Below, piece by piece: positions 35,689 through 44,848 of a DNA stretch of 64,000 nucleotides. A program made the translations under genes and the position numbers. The DNA comes from Glycomyces sp040645615. GTDB lineage: Bacteria > Actinomycetota > Actinomycetes > Mycobacteriales > Micromonosporaceae. How positions within the stretch are numbered: position 1 is the stretch's first letter; the number at the start of each line of letters is the position of its first letter. The notes beneath the pieces are model-generated. The model made no database searches and was not told the DNA's origin. It saw nothing but the letters and a program-made list of their open reading frames with translations. Where the stretch lies: contig NZ_JBEYYO010000006.1 of the NCBI RefSeq assembly GCF_040645615.1, positions 124,001 to 188,000 of the forward strand, read 5' to 3'.

Positions 35689-36612
35689 ATGAGCACAACC
35701 GACACCCCGCCCGCGGTGCGCCGCGGGCGGGCGGCCCCCGGCGCCGCCGAGGGCTGGCGCCGCCGCTTCCCGCTGCTGCCCGCGCTGCTCCTGGTGGTGG
35801 TGCTGACGCAGCTGCCGTTCCTGGCCACGGTCTACTACAGCCTCCAGGACCGCAACCTCATGCGCCCCGGCGAGACCGCGTTCGCCGGGCTCGGCAACTA
35901 CGCCGAAGTCCTCGGGGACGCGCAGTTCCGCGGGGCCGTGCTCAACACGGTGTTCCTCACCGTCACCGTGGTGCTGTGCTCGATCGCCCTGGCCACCGCC
36001 CTCGCGGTGCTCCTGGACCAGAAGTTCCTGGGCCGCAACGTGGTCCGCACCCTCTTGATCACCCCGTTCCTGGTCATGCCCGCCGCGGCGGCCCTGATCT
36101 GGAAGCACGCGATCTACAACCCGCTGTTCGGGACGCTCAACTGGATGCTCTCGCCGTTCGGGGTCGAGCGCGTCGACTGGGTCTCCGAGCACCCGATGTT
36201 CTCGCTCGTGGTCATGCTGGTGTGGCAGTGGACCCCGTTCATGATGCTCATCGTGCTCGCCGGGCTCCAGAGCCAGAGCACCGAGATCCTCGAAGCGGCC
36301 AGAGTGGACGGCGCCGGGCCGATGAAGATCTTCTGGCGCATCACCTTCCCGCAGCTGCGGCGGTTCATCGAGCTCGCGGTGCTGCTCGGCTCGATCTTCA
36401 TCGTGCAGACCTTCGACCCGATCTACCTGGTCACCCAGGGCGGTCCCGGGCAGGCCACCACGAACCTGCCGTACTTCATCTACCAGCGGACGTTCCGCGC
36501 GTTCGAAGTGGGCGAGGCCGCCGCGGCCGGCGTGGTGGTCGTCATCGCGACCATCGTGATCGCCACGTTCGCGTTGCGCCTGTTCGCGAGCATGTTCCGA
36601 GAGGAGCGCTGA
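35689..36612 (+). CDS. ABC sugar/polyol transporter permease 1
   Basis: A 307-residue inner-membrane permease (MalF/SmoF-like) with six transmembrane helices after a basic N-terminus. The EAA loop reads EAARVDGAGPMKIFWRITFPQLRR. The ATG at 35689 lies 5 nt after the binding-protein stop. It would pair with the next gene to form the membrane channel. Confidence 0.93.
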   Translation: MSTTDTPPAVRRGRAAPGAAEGWRRRFPLLPALLLVVVLTQLPFLATVYYSLQDRNLMRPGETAFAGLGNYAEVLGDAQFRGAVLNTVFLTVTVVLCSIALATALAVLLDQKFLGRNVVRTLLITPFLVMPAAAALIWKHAIYNPLFGTLNWMLSPFGVERVDWVSEHPMFSLVVMLVWQWTPFMMLIVLAGLQSQSTEILEAARVDGAGPMKIFWRITFPQLRRFIELAVLLGSIFIVQTFDPIYLVTQGGPGQATTNLPYFIYQRTFRAFEVGEAAAAGVVVVIATIVIATFALRLFASMFREER

Positions 36613-36613
36613 C

Positions 36614-37474
36614 ATGGTCCAGACCGAGACCCCCGTGCGCCGCCGCCGACCAGGCCGCGGAGCCCGCACCCTCAAGTCCGGCGGCGTGGCCCTCTTGGCC
36701 TGGCTCGCGGCCCTGGTGTTCTTCTTCCCGGTCCTGTGGATGTTCGTCTCGGGCTTCAAGCAGGAGGCCCAGGCGGCCACCGACCCGCCCACGTTCTTCT
36801 TCACGCCCACGCTCGACCAGTTCGAGGCGATCCTGGGCCGGGACTTCACGCCGTTCCTGCTCAACTCGCTCATGGCCTCGGTCGGGTCCACGATCCTGGT
36901 GATCGTCCTGGCCACGCCCGCGGCCTACGCGCTGTCGCTCGCGCCCATTCCCAAATGGAAGGACTCGCTGTTCTTCTTCATCTCGACCCGGTTCATGCCC
37001 CCGGCCGCGATCATCCTGCCGCTGTACATCATCGCGAACAATGCGAACGTGCTCGACAACATCACGATGCTCTCGCTGATCTACACGGCCATGAACCTGC
37101 CGATCGCGGTGTGGATGATCCGCTCGTTCCTACTGGAAGTGCCCACCGCGGTCCTGGAGGCCGCGAAGGTCGACGGCGCGGGGTTCCTGACCGAGATGCG
37201 CCGCATCATCCTGCCGATGATCGCGCCCGGCCTCGCGGCCACCGCGCTCATCTGCTTCATCTTCGCCTGGAACGAGTTCTTCTTCGCCGTGAGCCTGACC
37301 TCGACCCGGGCCGCGACCGTGCCGGTGTTCCTCACCGGCTTCATCACCAGCGAGGGCCTGTTCCTCGCCCGCCTGTCCGCCGCCGCCACGATGGCCGCCC
37401 TCCCCGTGATCCTCGCGGGCTGGATCGCCCAGAAGTGGCTCGTGCGCGGCCTGACCATGGGAGCCGTGAAGTAA
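36614..37474 (+). CDS. ABC sugar/polyol transporter permease 2
   Basis: A 286-residue permease (MalG/SmoG-like) with six helices. The EAA loop is EAAKVDGAGFLTEMRRIILPMIAPG, followed by a typical AWNEFFFAVSL segment. It starts 1 nt after the stop of the first permease. Its TAA overlaps the ATG of the dehydrogenase (TAATG). No ATP-binding subunit gene is in this locus. Confidence 0.93.
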   Translation: MVQTETPVRRRRPGRGARTLKSGGVALLAWLAALVFFFPVLWMFVSGFKQEAQAATDPPTFFFTPTLDQFEAILGRDFTPFLLNSLMASVGSTILVIVLATPAAYALSLAPIPKWKDSLFFFISTRFMPPAAIILPLYIIANNANVLDNITMLSLIYTAMNLPIAVWMIRSFLLEVPTAVLEAAKVDGAGFLTEMRRIILPMIAPGLAATALICFIFAWNEFFFAVSLTSTRAATVPVFLTGFITSEGLFLARLSAAATMAALPVILAGWIAQKWLVRGLTMGAVK

Positions 37475-38475
37475 TGAGAGCCGTCGTCATCGAAGGCCCG
37501 CATCAGATCAACGTGACCACAGTGGACGACCCGACGCCGGGTCCCCGCGAGGTCGTCCTGGCCGTCTCGGGAGCCGGCATCTGCGGCACCGACCTCCACG
37601 TGCTCGACGGCGACCTCGAAGGCTCGGTCTACCCGATCGTGCCCGGCCACGAGTTCGCCGGCACCGTCGCCGCCGTCGGGACCGCCGTCACCGAATTCAG
37701 TGTCGGCGACCGGGTCGCGGTGGACCCCAACATCTTCTGCGGGGAATGCCACTACTGCAAGATCGGCCACGGCAACCTCTGCGAGCAGTACAACGCGCTC
37801 GGGGTGATCGCCGACCCCGGCGCGGCGGCCGAGTACTGCGTTGCGCCCGTGGGGAACTGCTATCTGCTGCCCGAGTCGGTCTCGCTCGACCACGCCCCGC
37901 TCATCGAACCGCTCTCGTGCGCGGTGCACGGGTTCGACCTGCTGCGCGGGCGCATCGGCGAGCGCTACCTCGTCTACGGGGCCGGGACGATGGGCCTCAT
38001 GATGGCCCAGCTCGCCCGCTTCGCGGGCGCCGCAGAGGTGTCCGTAGTGGACATCAACGCCGACCGGCTCCCCGTGGCCGCCGCCCTCGGCGCCGACCGC
38101 GTGGCCACCAGCGCCGACGAGCTCGACCGGCCCGAGGGTTGGGAGGTCGTCATCGACTGCACCGGCGCCGTCCCGGCCATCGAGGACGGCCTCACCAGGG
38201 TCCGAAAGGGAGGGACCTTCCAGGTCTTCGGCGTGGCCCCCGAGGCGGCCACGGCCAAGTTCAACCCGTTCCGGGTCTACAAGGACGAGATCCACATCGT
38301 CGGCTCGATGGCCGTGCTCCACAGCTTCGGGCGCGCGGTGGACCTCATGGCCAAGCAGGTCGTCGACCCCGACGTCATGATCAGCCACCGCTTCGGCCTC
38401 GACGACTACGCCCAGGCCGTGGACCTCTTCCGCGCCGGGACCGGACGCAAGATCCAGATCCAGCCCGGCAAGTGA
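37474..38475 (+). CDS. Zinc-dependent alcohol/polyol dehydrogenase
   Basis: A 333-residue medium-chain dehydrogenase. Catalytic zinc site: GICGTDLH and PGHEFAGTV. Structural-zinc-like Cys cluster: CGECHYCKIGHGNLC. Rossmann motif: VYGAGTMGLMMAQ. Asp in VVDINADR favours NAD over NADP. From its place after a polyol-type ABC system and with a fructokinase divergent, it probably oxidises sorbitol, mannitol or a similar polyol to a ketose; the exact substrate is inferred. Translation is coupled to the permease. Confidence 0.88.
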   Translation: MRAVVIEGPHQINVTTVDDPTPGPREVVLAVSGAGICGTDLHVLDGDLEGSVYPIVPGHEFAGTVAAVGTAVTEFSVGDRVAVDPNIFCGECHYCKIGHGNLCEQYNALGVIADPGAAAEYCVAPVGNCYLLPESVSLDHAPLIEPLSCAVHGFDLLRGRIGERYLVYGAGTMGLMMAQLARFAGAAEVSVVDINADRLPVAAALGADRVATSADELDRPEGWEVVIDCTGAVPAIEDGLTRVRKGGTFQVFGVAPEAATAKFNPFRVYKDEIHIVGSMAVLHSFGRAVDLMAKQVVDPDVMISHRFGLDDYAQAVDLFRAGTGRKIQIQPGK

Positions 38476-38482
38476 CGCAAGA

Positions 38483-38518
38483 AGAGTCCCCGCCCGGGAA
38501 CCGCCGGGCGGGGACTCT
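38483..38518. terminator. Bidirectional terminator after the polyol operon
   Basis: A perfect 15-bp stem (AGAGTCCCCGCCCGG and complement) with a 6-nt loop, between the dehydrogenase gene and the convergent DUF1996 gene. Confidence 0.85.
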
Positions 38519-38534
38519 GGTCTCTATAGGAGGG

Positions 38535-39437
38535 TCACGGGATCAGGACGTAGTCCTCGTCGAGGACCGCGCCGCGGTCGGGCTTGTACAGGTCGTACCC
38601 GCGCGAGTCGCATTGCAGGCCACCGTTGATGCAGTGGTCGACCATCGCCGCGAGGGTCTCGGGCTCCCAGGCGTTGAAGAAGTCGTAATGCCACGACTCC
38701 CCGCCGCCGCTGGACAGCCGCACGTCCGACATGTCGCCGTTGACCGGCCAGTGGATCTTGAACTCGATCATCGGCACCGCCACCGGGTGCGTCGAGGTGC
38801 ACGAGCCGTTCACCGGGTACGCCATGTGGCTCTTGTGATCGGCCGAGTCGAGGTTCACCCCGTCCCAGCAGCTCGGCGCCTGGTAGCGGATGTTCAGCCA
38901 CGAGTAGTCGGGGCAGTAGTCGGGGATCTCCCAGTTGAAGAAGTCCTCCCCGCACTCGTAGCCCTCGACCGACCCGGGGGCGTTCGCGAACTCCTCGGGC
39001 GTGGCCAGCATGTCCCCGGCCACGAACCGCAGCCCCGGCGGGAACGGCTCGACGGCGGTGTAGTCCAGGATGCCGGACTTGTAATAGACCACCAGCTGCC
39101 AGTCAGTGACGATCGGCTCGTCCCCGCGCATGAGCGTGGGGAACCAGTACGCCGAGCGGTCGGCCGGCACCAGACAGGTCGTGTTGCCCGCTTCCAGGTC
39201 CTCCAGGTCGGTGTACGCGTCCACGTTCGTGTTCCCGATGAACGTGTGGCTGTGCGAGGCCCCGGGCTGGCCGGGGAAGACGATCGGGTCGTCGTTGGCG
39301 ATGTGGTCGACGGTGCAGTTGGCCTGGAACTCGTGGTGGGTCACCAGGTCGTCAGCGGTGGCATTGGGCGCCACCATGAGTGCTGTGGCAGCCGCCGCGA
39401 GCGCCGCCGTGGCGATCGCGGCGAGACGCAGTCGCAT
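38535..39437 (-). CDS. Secreted DUF1996 protein
   Basis: A 300-residue exported protein with a signal peptide cleaved after about residue 28 (PNATA). The mature region has DUF1996 hallmarks: GASHSHTFIGNTNVDAYT, CLVPADRSAYWFPTL, PSCWDGVNLDSADHKSHMAYP and the conserved His and Cys residues. The family occurs in fungi and actinomycetes, often near carbohydrate-active enzymes; its reaction is unknown. AAAGGAG precedes the ATG. It is separated from the upstream glycosidase gene by a terminator but may share its regulation. Confidence 0.88.
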   Translation of the reverse strand: MRLRLAAIATAALAAAATALMVAPNATADDLVTHHEFQANCTVDHIANDDPIVFPGQPGASHSHTFIGNTNVDAYTDLEDLEAGNTTCLVPADRSAYWFPTLMRGDEPIVTDWQLVVYYKSGILDYTAVEPFPPGLRFVAGDMLATPEEFANAPGSVEGYECGEDFFNWEIPDYCPDYSWLNIRYQAPSCWDGVNLDSADHKSHMAYPVNGSCTSTHPVAVPMIEFKIHWPVNGDMSDVRLSSGGGESWHYDFFNAWEPETLAAMVDHCINGGLQCDSRGYDLYKPDRGAVLDEDYVLIP

Positions 39438-39455
39438 CTCGGTCTCCTTTCGTGG

Positions 39456-39481
39456 GGGCGGGCCGCGCGAGCGGCCCGCCC
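39456..39481 (-). terminator. Terminator between the glycosidase and DUF1996 genes
   Basis: A perfect 11-bp stem (GGGCGGGCCGC and complement) with loop GCGA, 11 nt past the end of the upstream minus-strand glycosidase gene. Confidence 0.75.
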
Positions 39482-39492
39482 GGGGTGGATCA

Positions 39493-41655
39493 TCAGGTGT
39501 AGACGCCGAACTCGTAGAGCGAGTAGCCCCATTCGGTGGCCCGCTCGGTGCAGAGCACCCGCACGTACCGGCCCGAACCGCTGAGCTCGATGGTGTCCGC
39601 GCCGCCGTTGCCGCCGGTCACGGTGTGGATGGTGGTCCAGTTCGCGTTGTCGTCCGAGACCTGGATCTGGTAGCCGGTGGCGTAGGCGGTCTCCCACACC
39701 AGCTGCACGGCGTCGAAGTCCTCGCTCTGGCCCAGGTCGACCGAGATCCACTGCTCCGGACCCCATTCGCTGGCCCAGCGGCTCGCCAGGTCGCCGTCGA
39801 CGGCGAGCGCGGGCGTGTGGCCGCCCCACTCCTGGAAGGTGGACGCGTCGGCGTTCTTGCCCTGGGCGATGTTCTCGCCGTCCACATCGGGCAGAGTGAC
39901 CTCGAAGGACCGGCTCTCGACGCCCACGTTGCCGTTGCCGTCCTCGACCCAGACGTAGAGCTTCCAGACCCCGAGGATCTCGGGGGCGCGGATCGAGATC
40001 GTGCCGTCGCCGTTCACGGTGTAGTCGGCCAGCAGCATGTCCCACGAGCCGTTCACGTAGGCGCTGTTGACCATCGGGATGTATTCGAGGGTGTCGCCGT
40101 CGGGGTCGGCGACGTCGAGGGTCACGGTGAACTCCTCGCCGCCCACGACCGGACCGTCGAGGCCGAGATCCATATCGGAGATCACCGGCGGGGTGTTCGA
40201 CGGCGCGGTGCCGCCGAAGGCCTCGGTGACCGTGTAGTACGACAGGCGCTTGTTGCCGCCGGGGATGAGGTTGAACCACACGCCTCCGAAGTCGCCCTCG
40301 GTGCCGAAGTGGAACAGGGTCGCGCCGAGCGCGACGCCCTCGTGGTCGGTGATGCACTCCCAGGCCTCGGTGTAGGCCGCGGCCTTCTCGACGTCGCCGG
40401 GCTCGTCGGGGACCCCGTTGGCGTCGTCGGGCACTTCCCACTCACCGGCGGGCCCGCCCTCGGTGATGACGTAGGGCCGGTCGTAGCCGCCGTCGTTCCA
40501 GGCCTGCTCCACGCCGCAGATGTCCCCATAGGAGTTCACCGCGAGGAGGTCCAGGTCGGGGGAGTTGGCCTCGTAGTACTCCCACGCGCCGGTCCACGCG
40601 TCGGTGGAGGTCACCGGGTGGTCGGCGTCGACGGCGTGGATGGCCACGGCCACTTCGTTCACGAACGAGGTGTACGCGTGGCGCTGCGCCTCGACTTCGT
40701 CAGGGCCGTAGCAGTTCTGGAGGCCCAGCACCGACTCGTTGCCCACGTTCCACATGAGCACGCCCGGGTGCGACTTGTAGGTCTCGACCCAGCCGACGAT
40801 GTCGGAAAGCGCCTGGGACTTGTAGGCGGTGTCGGTGGTGTAGTCGATGCAGCCGCCCGAGCCGGGTCCGCCGCCGGGCAGGAGCCAGAAGCCGAGCATG
40901 ACCTTGATGTCGTGCTGCGCCGCCGAGTCCAGAAGGGGCAGTGAGGACGCGTCGGTGCCCCACGTGCGCAGCGTGTTCACGCCCATGTCCTTGAGCTGGG
41001 GCATGTACGTCGCGGCCTCGGCGGTGGACGGGCCCCAGGTGAGGCCCTTGACGGTGAACGGCTCGCCGTCCACGGTCAGCTGCCAGTTCCCCTGGCTGCC
41101 GACCACTTCCACGACGGACGGGCCGTCGGGGAGCTGGTTGCCCTCGCCCGCGACGCAGCCGAACACCTCGAAGCTCCACAGCGAGTAGCCGTAGCCCGAG
41201 CCGCGCTCGGTGCCTTGCATGCGGACGTACCGGCCGGTGGCGTCCAGGGCGATCGTGTCGGTGCCGCCGTCCCCGGCGGATTCGGTGTGGACGGTGGTCC
41301 AGTTCGAGCCGTCGGCCGAGACCTGGATCTGGTAGCCCTTGCCGAAGGCCCCTTCCCAGACCAGTTCGACGCGGTCGAGCTTGAACACGTCGCCGAGGTC
41401 GACCTGGATCCACTCGTCGTCGGCGAAGGCCGAGGACCAGCGGGTGTCGGGGTCGCCGTCGAACGCGTTCGAGGCGGGGTAGTAGTCGGGGTTCTCCTCG
41501 GACGAGGCCGAGGCCGGGCGCTGCTGCGAGAGCAGCGCGACCTCTTCCTGCGCCTGTGCCGGACTCAGCGCGACGGCCCAGGCCGTGGCGGCGAAGAACA
41601 GCGCGGTGATGAGCGCGGTGGCCCTGCGGGCCTGCCGCGACAGCGGCGATCTCAT
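39493..41655 (-). CDS. Secreted glycoside hydrolase with two F5/8-type C (CBM32-like) domains
   Basis: A 720-residue exported enzyme. After the signal peptide (cleavage near AQAQ) comes a discoidin/CBM32-like domain (ASSEENPDYYPASNAFDGDPDTRWSS), a central TIM-barrel with acid/base Glu in MWNVGNES (about 307) and nucleophile Glu in YVITEGG (about 399), a beta-sandwich linker, and a second discoidin domain at the C-terminus. The barrel looks like GH2-type or glucanosyltransferase-like enzymes. The start is set by AAAGGA before the ATG at 41655. It is encoded 26 nt after the beta-helix gene, so they form one operon. Confidence 0.82.
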   Translation of the reverse strand: MRSPLSRQARRATALITALFFAATAWAVALSPAQAQEEVALLSQQRPASASSEENPDYYPASNAFDGDPDTRWSSAFADDEWIQVDLGDVFKLDRVELVWEGAFGKGYQIQVSADGSNWTTVHTESAGDGGTDTIALDATGRYVRMQGTERGSGYGYSLWSFEVFGCVAGEGNQLPDGPSVVEVVGSQGNWQLTVDGEPFTVKGLTWGPSTAEAATYMPQLKDMGVNTLRTWGTDASSLPLLDSAAQHDIKVMLGFWLLPGGGPGSGGCIDYTTDTAYKSQALSDIVGWVETYKSHPGVLMWNVGNESVLGLQNCYGPDEVEAQRHAYTSFVNEVAVAIHAVDADHPVTSTDAWTGAWEYYEANSPDLDLLAVNSYGDICGVEQAWNDGGYDRPYVITEGGPAGEWEVPDDANGVPDEPGDVEKAAAYTEAWECITDHEGVALGATLFHFGTEGDFGGVWFNLIPGGNKRLSYYTVTEAFGGTAPSNTPPVISDMDLGLDGPVVGGEEFTVTLDVADPDGDTLEYIPMVNSAYVNGSWDMLLADYTVNGDGTISIRAPEILGVWKLYVWVEDGNGNVGVESRSFEVTLPDVDGENIAQGKNADASTFQEWGGHTPALAVDGDLASRWASEWGPEQWISVDLGQSEDFDAVQLVWETAYATGYQIQVSDDNANWTTIHTVTGGNGGADTIELSGSGRYVRVLCTERATEWGYSLYEFGVYT

Positions 41656-41681
41656 GTGCGTTCCTTTGCGGGGGAGGGGAT

Positions 41682-43532
41682 TCACGGGTAGCTCACCACG
41701 TAGCTGGTGAACACGGAGTCGTCGACCTGGTCGCCGGTCTCGTTGATGACGCGGCGGATGGTGCCCACCCCGCCGAGCGAGACGCTGACCAGGCTGGTGA
41801 AGCGCACGCCTTCACGTTCGGGCGCTTCGAAGGCGCGGTCGCAGATCACGCCGGGGTTGACGTTGAAGAACGAGTAGCCTCCGCCGCCCCACAGGGCGTG
41901 CTCGGCCACCCCGTCGTCCACTTTGTACGCGGCCCAGCCGAGTGCGGGAGCCGGGCGCCAAGTCGCGTTGTCCGGCGGGTCGTAGGGCAGCTCGCTCTGG
42001 AAGAAGTAGGTCCGGCCCCGCTCTCCGGCCCAGACCACCTGGTGCTCCTGGTAGTGCTCGGCGAAGAGCCCGTAGGAGGTCACGTCGTCCCCGTTGACCA
42101 CCATGCCGGTGACGGCGGGGTTGACGTCCCACCCGATGCCCTCGCCGTGGTCGCCGCGCCACAGCCACAGGTGGTCGGTGATCACGTTGCGGCTGTTGAT
42201 CTCCAGACTCGTGTGCGCCGCGCCCGGGTGCGCGCCGCCGATGCGGGCGAACAGGTCGTGCAGCGAGGTCGGGTCGGCGGCGTGGTCGGTCGAGGAGCCG
42301 GGAGTCCCGACCTGCACCAGCACGGCCGACTCCTGGGCGCCCGCGTCGATGAGCAGACCCGCGAGCACCACACCGTCCACATCGGCCACCGCGATCGCGG
42401 TCTGCCCGGCGGTGGGGATGATGGTCGCCAGGCCCAGGCCCAGCACCACGGTGCCGGGGGCGTCCACCTGGATCGTCTGGTCGAACTCGTAGACCCCGGG
42501 CGTGAACAGCAGGTGCCTGCCCTCGCTCAGCGCCTGGTTGACGGTGGCGGCGCTGGTGCCCGGCAGCACCACGTAGAACTCGGCGAGCGAGATCGAGCTG
42601 CCCTCAGGCGAACCGCCCTCCCAGCTCGTGCCCGAGACGTTCCGCCGGATCGCGGGCTTGAACACCCGGAACTCGCCGTCCGAGGCGATGTAGAGGAACG
42701 GCTTCTCGCGGATCACCGGAGTCGTGTCCACTGTGGTGTGTGAGGGGTCGGGGAAGTGGTGCGCGGGGGCGCCGTGGACGCCCACGAACACCATGTTCCA
42801 CACCGAACCGGCCCAACCGCTTTGGAAGACCGAGTTGCGGGTGAAGAACTGCTGCTGGGAGCCGGAGACCACGGTCCCGGAGAAGCGCGAGTCGGCGAAG
42901 AACCCGCCCGAGGCCCAGCCTTCGTAGCCGTCCCACAGTTGCATTTCGAGCGTCTGGAGGTCGATGCGCCGGAACGGCGCGGCCTGTGAGACGGCCCAGC
43001 GGGCGATCTGCCCCTCGGGGTTTCTGACGGTGAGGTTCTCGGCCGAGCGCCAGAAGTTCTGCGTGGCGTTGCCCTTGTAGTTCGGGTCGCCCTGGTCGAG
43101 CCAGTCGGCCTCGACCCGCAGGTGTCCGTTGAGGACGGTGTCGCCCGGGAGGAGCCCGAGACCGGCGACCTGGGTGTAGAAGCGCAGGTCGATGTCGGCG
43201 CTGTAGGTGCCGGGGCGGAACAGGACCGCGTGCCGTTCGCGGCCGAACTGGTTGGTGCGCATCTGGTCGGTGATGGCGTCGACCGCGCTCTGGATCTCGG
43301 CGGCCGGAGTGGACTCGGAGAACACCAGGGTGTTCGGGCCGAGGTCGGGGTCGAACGCGTCGGTGGGGTCGAGCATGCCCGGGTGCGCGGCGCAGTCGTC
43401 CGCGTCTGCTTCCTGGGCTTGGGCGATCACGCCGCCGAGGCCGAGGCCCGCGGTGACGGCGGCGGCAGCGGCCCCGCCGAGGGCGACGCGGCGGCCGACG
43501 CCGCGGCCGGGGGTTGGGAGTTGTTCCTGCAT
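41682..43532 (-). CDS. Secreted beta-helix carbohydrate-active protein
   Basis: A 616-residue exported protein with a Tat-like signal (GRRVALGG plus a long hydrophobic stretch). The mature domain has the repeats and key phrases of a large actinobacterial right-handed beta-helix family: STPAAEIQSAVDAITDQM, RHAVLFRPGTYS, FYTQVAGLGLLPGDTVLNG, FWRSAENLTV and HLWLWRGDHGEGIGWD. Relatives are often annotated vaguely as coagulation factor 5/8 proteins. A polysaccharide lyase or hydrolase role is likely but unproven. The ATG at 43532 has GGAGG 5 nt upstream. First gene of the operon, downstream of a perfect LacI operator. Confidence 0.75.
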   Translation of the reverse strand: MQEQLPTPGRGVGRRVALGGAAAAAVTAGLGLGGVIAQAQEADADDCAAHPGMLDPTDAFDPDLGPNTLVFSESTPAAEIQSAVDAITDQMRTNQFGRERHAVLFRPGTYSADIDLRFYTQVAGLGLLPGDTVLNGHLRVEADWLDQGDPNYKGNATQNFWRSAENLTVRNPEGQIARWAVSQAAPFRRIDLQTLEMQLWDGYEGWASGGFFADSRFSGTVVSGSQQQFFTRNSVFQSGWAGSVWNMVFVGVHGAPAHHFPDPSHTTVDTTPVIREKPFLYIASDGEFRVFKPAIRRNVSGTSWEGGSPEGSSISLAEFYVVLPGTSAATVNQALSEGRHLLFTPGVYEFDQTIQVDAPGTVVLGLGLATIIPTAGQTAIAVADVDGVVLAGLLIDAGAQESAVLVQVGTPGSSTDHAADPTSLHDLFARIGGAHPGAAHTSLEINSRNVITDHLWLWRGDHGEGIGWDVNPAVTGMVVNGDDVTSYGLFAEHYQEHQVVWAGERGRTYFFQSELPYDPPDNATWRPAPALGWAAYKVDDGVAEHALWGGGGYSFFNVNPGVICDRAFEAPEREGVRFTSLVSVSLGGVGTIRRVINETGDQVDDSVFTSYVVSYP

Positions 43533-43587
43533 GTGCGCCTCCAAGGAGGATCGGAACGATGAGCTTCTGTCGGGAAATTCTTGGTAC

Positions 43588-43611
43588 ATATGGGAGAGCG
43601 CTCTCCCATAT
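43588..43611. promoter_or_regulatory. Perfect 24-bp LacI-type operator
   Basis: An exact palindrome, ATATGGGAGAGC followed by its complement, with GCGC at the centre, 55 bp upstream of the beta-helix gene. The TGGGAGAGCGCTCTCCCA core is a strong LacI-family operator, and the regulator is encoded divergently 138 bp away. Confidence 0.88.
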
Positions 43612-43709
43612 CGCCATGCTAAACCGGTCATTTCGAGATTGTCAAGTACTTCGATATCTTGATATGCGGCCGAAATTTCGGGCACCGCAGGAGGTTTCGC
43701 CGCGTTCGC

Positions 43710-43727
43710 ATGGGAGAGCGATTTCCA
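43710..43727. promoter_or_regulatory. Second, imperfect LacI-type operator next to the regulator gene
   Basis: ATGGGAGAGCGATTTCCA repeats the left half of the perfect operator and has a diverged right half. It lies in the -35 region of the divergent lacI gene, consistent with autoregulation of lower affinity. Confidence 0.65.
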
Positions 43728-43748
43728 AGAATGTGCTATAACTTGGCG

Positions 43749-44780
43749 ATGAGCGCTGATCCCTCTCCCACGCTTGAGGACGTGGCCCGCGTCGCCGGGG
43801 TCTCCCGGGCGACGGTCTCGCGCGTCGTCAACCAGACGCGCAACGTGGCCCCCGAGATCCAGGAGGTCGTGTTCCGCGCGGTCGAGGCCACCGGCTACGT
43901 GCCGAACCGCGCCGCGCGGTCGCTGGTGACCCGCCGCAGCGAGGCCGTGGGCGTGGTCGTGGCGGGCACGAACCTCTCCGACAGCCTCCATGCTGGACAG
44001 TTCCTCACCGACCCGTTCTTCGGCAGGCTCCTCACCGGCATCATCGGCGCGCTCAAGCCGCGCGGGATCTTCCCGGCTTTGATGCTCGCCGAGAACGAGG
44101 CCGACGACGTGGCGATCACCGCGTACTTCAAGCAGGGCAACGCCGACGGCGCGCTGCTCATCTCGACCTACCCCGACGAGCGGCTCCCCGAACTCCTCGC
44201 CGGGGTCGGGCGCCCCTCGGTCCGCTTCGCGCGGCCCGCGCGCCCGGCACCGGTGAGCTATGTGGACCTCGCGCATCGCGAAGGCGGACGTATGGCCGCC
44301 GAACACCTTGCGTCCCTGGGCAAGCGAAGGCCGGTAGCGGTGAGCGGCCCGCTGGAGATCCCCGCGTCGCTGGAGCGCCAGGCCGGCTACGAGGAGGGCT
44401 GGGCCCGGCACGGCTGCGCGTTCGTGCCCACCGCCGAGGGCGGATTCACCTACGACAGCGGTGAACTGGCGATGAAGGACCTGCTCGACCGCGCGCCCGA
44501 CCTGGACGCGGTGTTCGCCGCGAGCGACCTCATGGCGCAGGGCGCGATCCACGCGCTGCACGACGCGGGCCGCGACGTCCCCGGCGACGTGGCCGTGGTC
44601 GGCTTCGACGACAGCGCCCCGGCCCGGATCAGCCGCCCTTCGATCACCACGATCCGCCAGCCCCTCGAAGCGATGGCCGCCGAGATGGTCCGCCTGCTCC
44701 TCGAACGCATCGACCAGCCCTCGCCCGAGCCCACGTCGGTGATCTTCGACCCCGAACTCATCGTCCGCGAATCGGCCTGA
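43749..44780 (+). CDS. LacI-family regulator of the secreted glycosidase operon
   Basis: A 343-residue LacI/GalR protein: helix-turn-helix TLEDVARVAGVSRATVSRVVNQTRNVAPE, hinge helix region NRAARSLVTRRS and a periplasmic-binding-like sensor (VGVVVAGTNLS, AVVGFDDSAPARISRP). It is divergent from the glycosidase operon, with two matching operators between. No ribosome site precedes the ATG; TATAAC ends 6 nt upstream (43737-43742), so it may be leaderless. Confidence 0.9.
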   Translation: MSADPSPTLEDVARVAGVSRATVSRVVNQTRNVAPEIQEVVFRAVEATGYVPNRAARSLVTRRSEAVGVVVAGTNLSDSLHAGQFLTDPFFGRLLTGIIGALKPRGIFPALMLAENEADDVAITAYFKQGNADGALLISTYPDERLPELLAGVGRPSVRFARPARPAPVSYVDLAHREGGRMAAEHLASLGKRRPVAVSGPLEIPASLERQAGYEEGWARHGCAFVPTAEGGFTYDSGELAMKDLLDRAPDLDAVFAASDLMAQGAIHALHDAGRDVPGDVAVVGFDDSAPARISRPSITTIRQPLEAMAAEMVRLLLERIDQPSPEPTSVIFDPELIVRESA

Positions 44781-44848
44781 ATCGAGCCGGTGGCGCAGGG
44801 CCGCTACCGTCGACGCATGCCCGCGAACCCTCGCTATCCGGTGCGCCC

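Noticed and set aside
39493..41655. Two similar stretches near the ends of the glycosidase gene taken as a DNA repeat
   Set aside because: They encode the two F5/8-type C domains; similarity is at protein level and explained by domain duplication.
43533..44561. Upstream extension of the beta-helix protein frame
   Set aside because: It lies antisense to the lacI gene and the operator region; GGAGG and a Tat-like signal mark the start at 43532.
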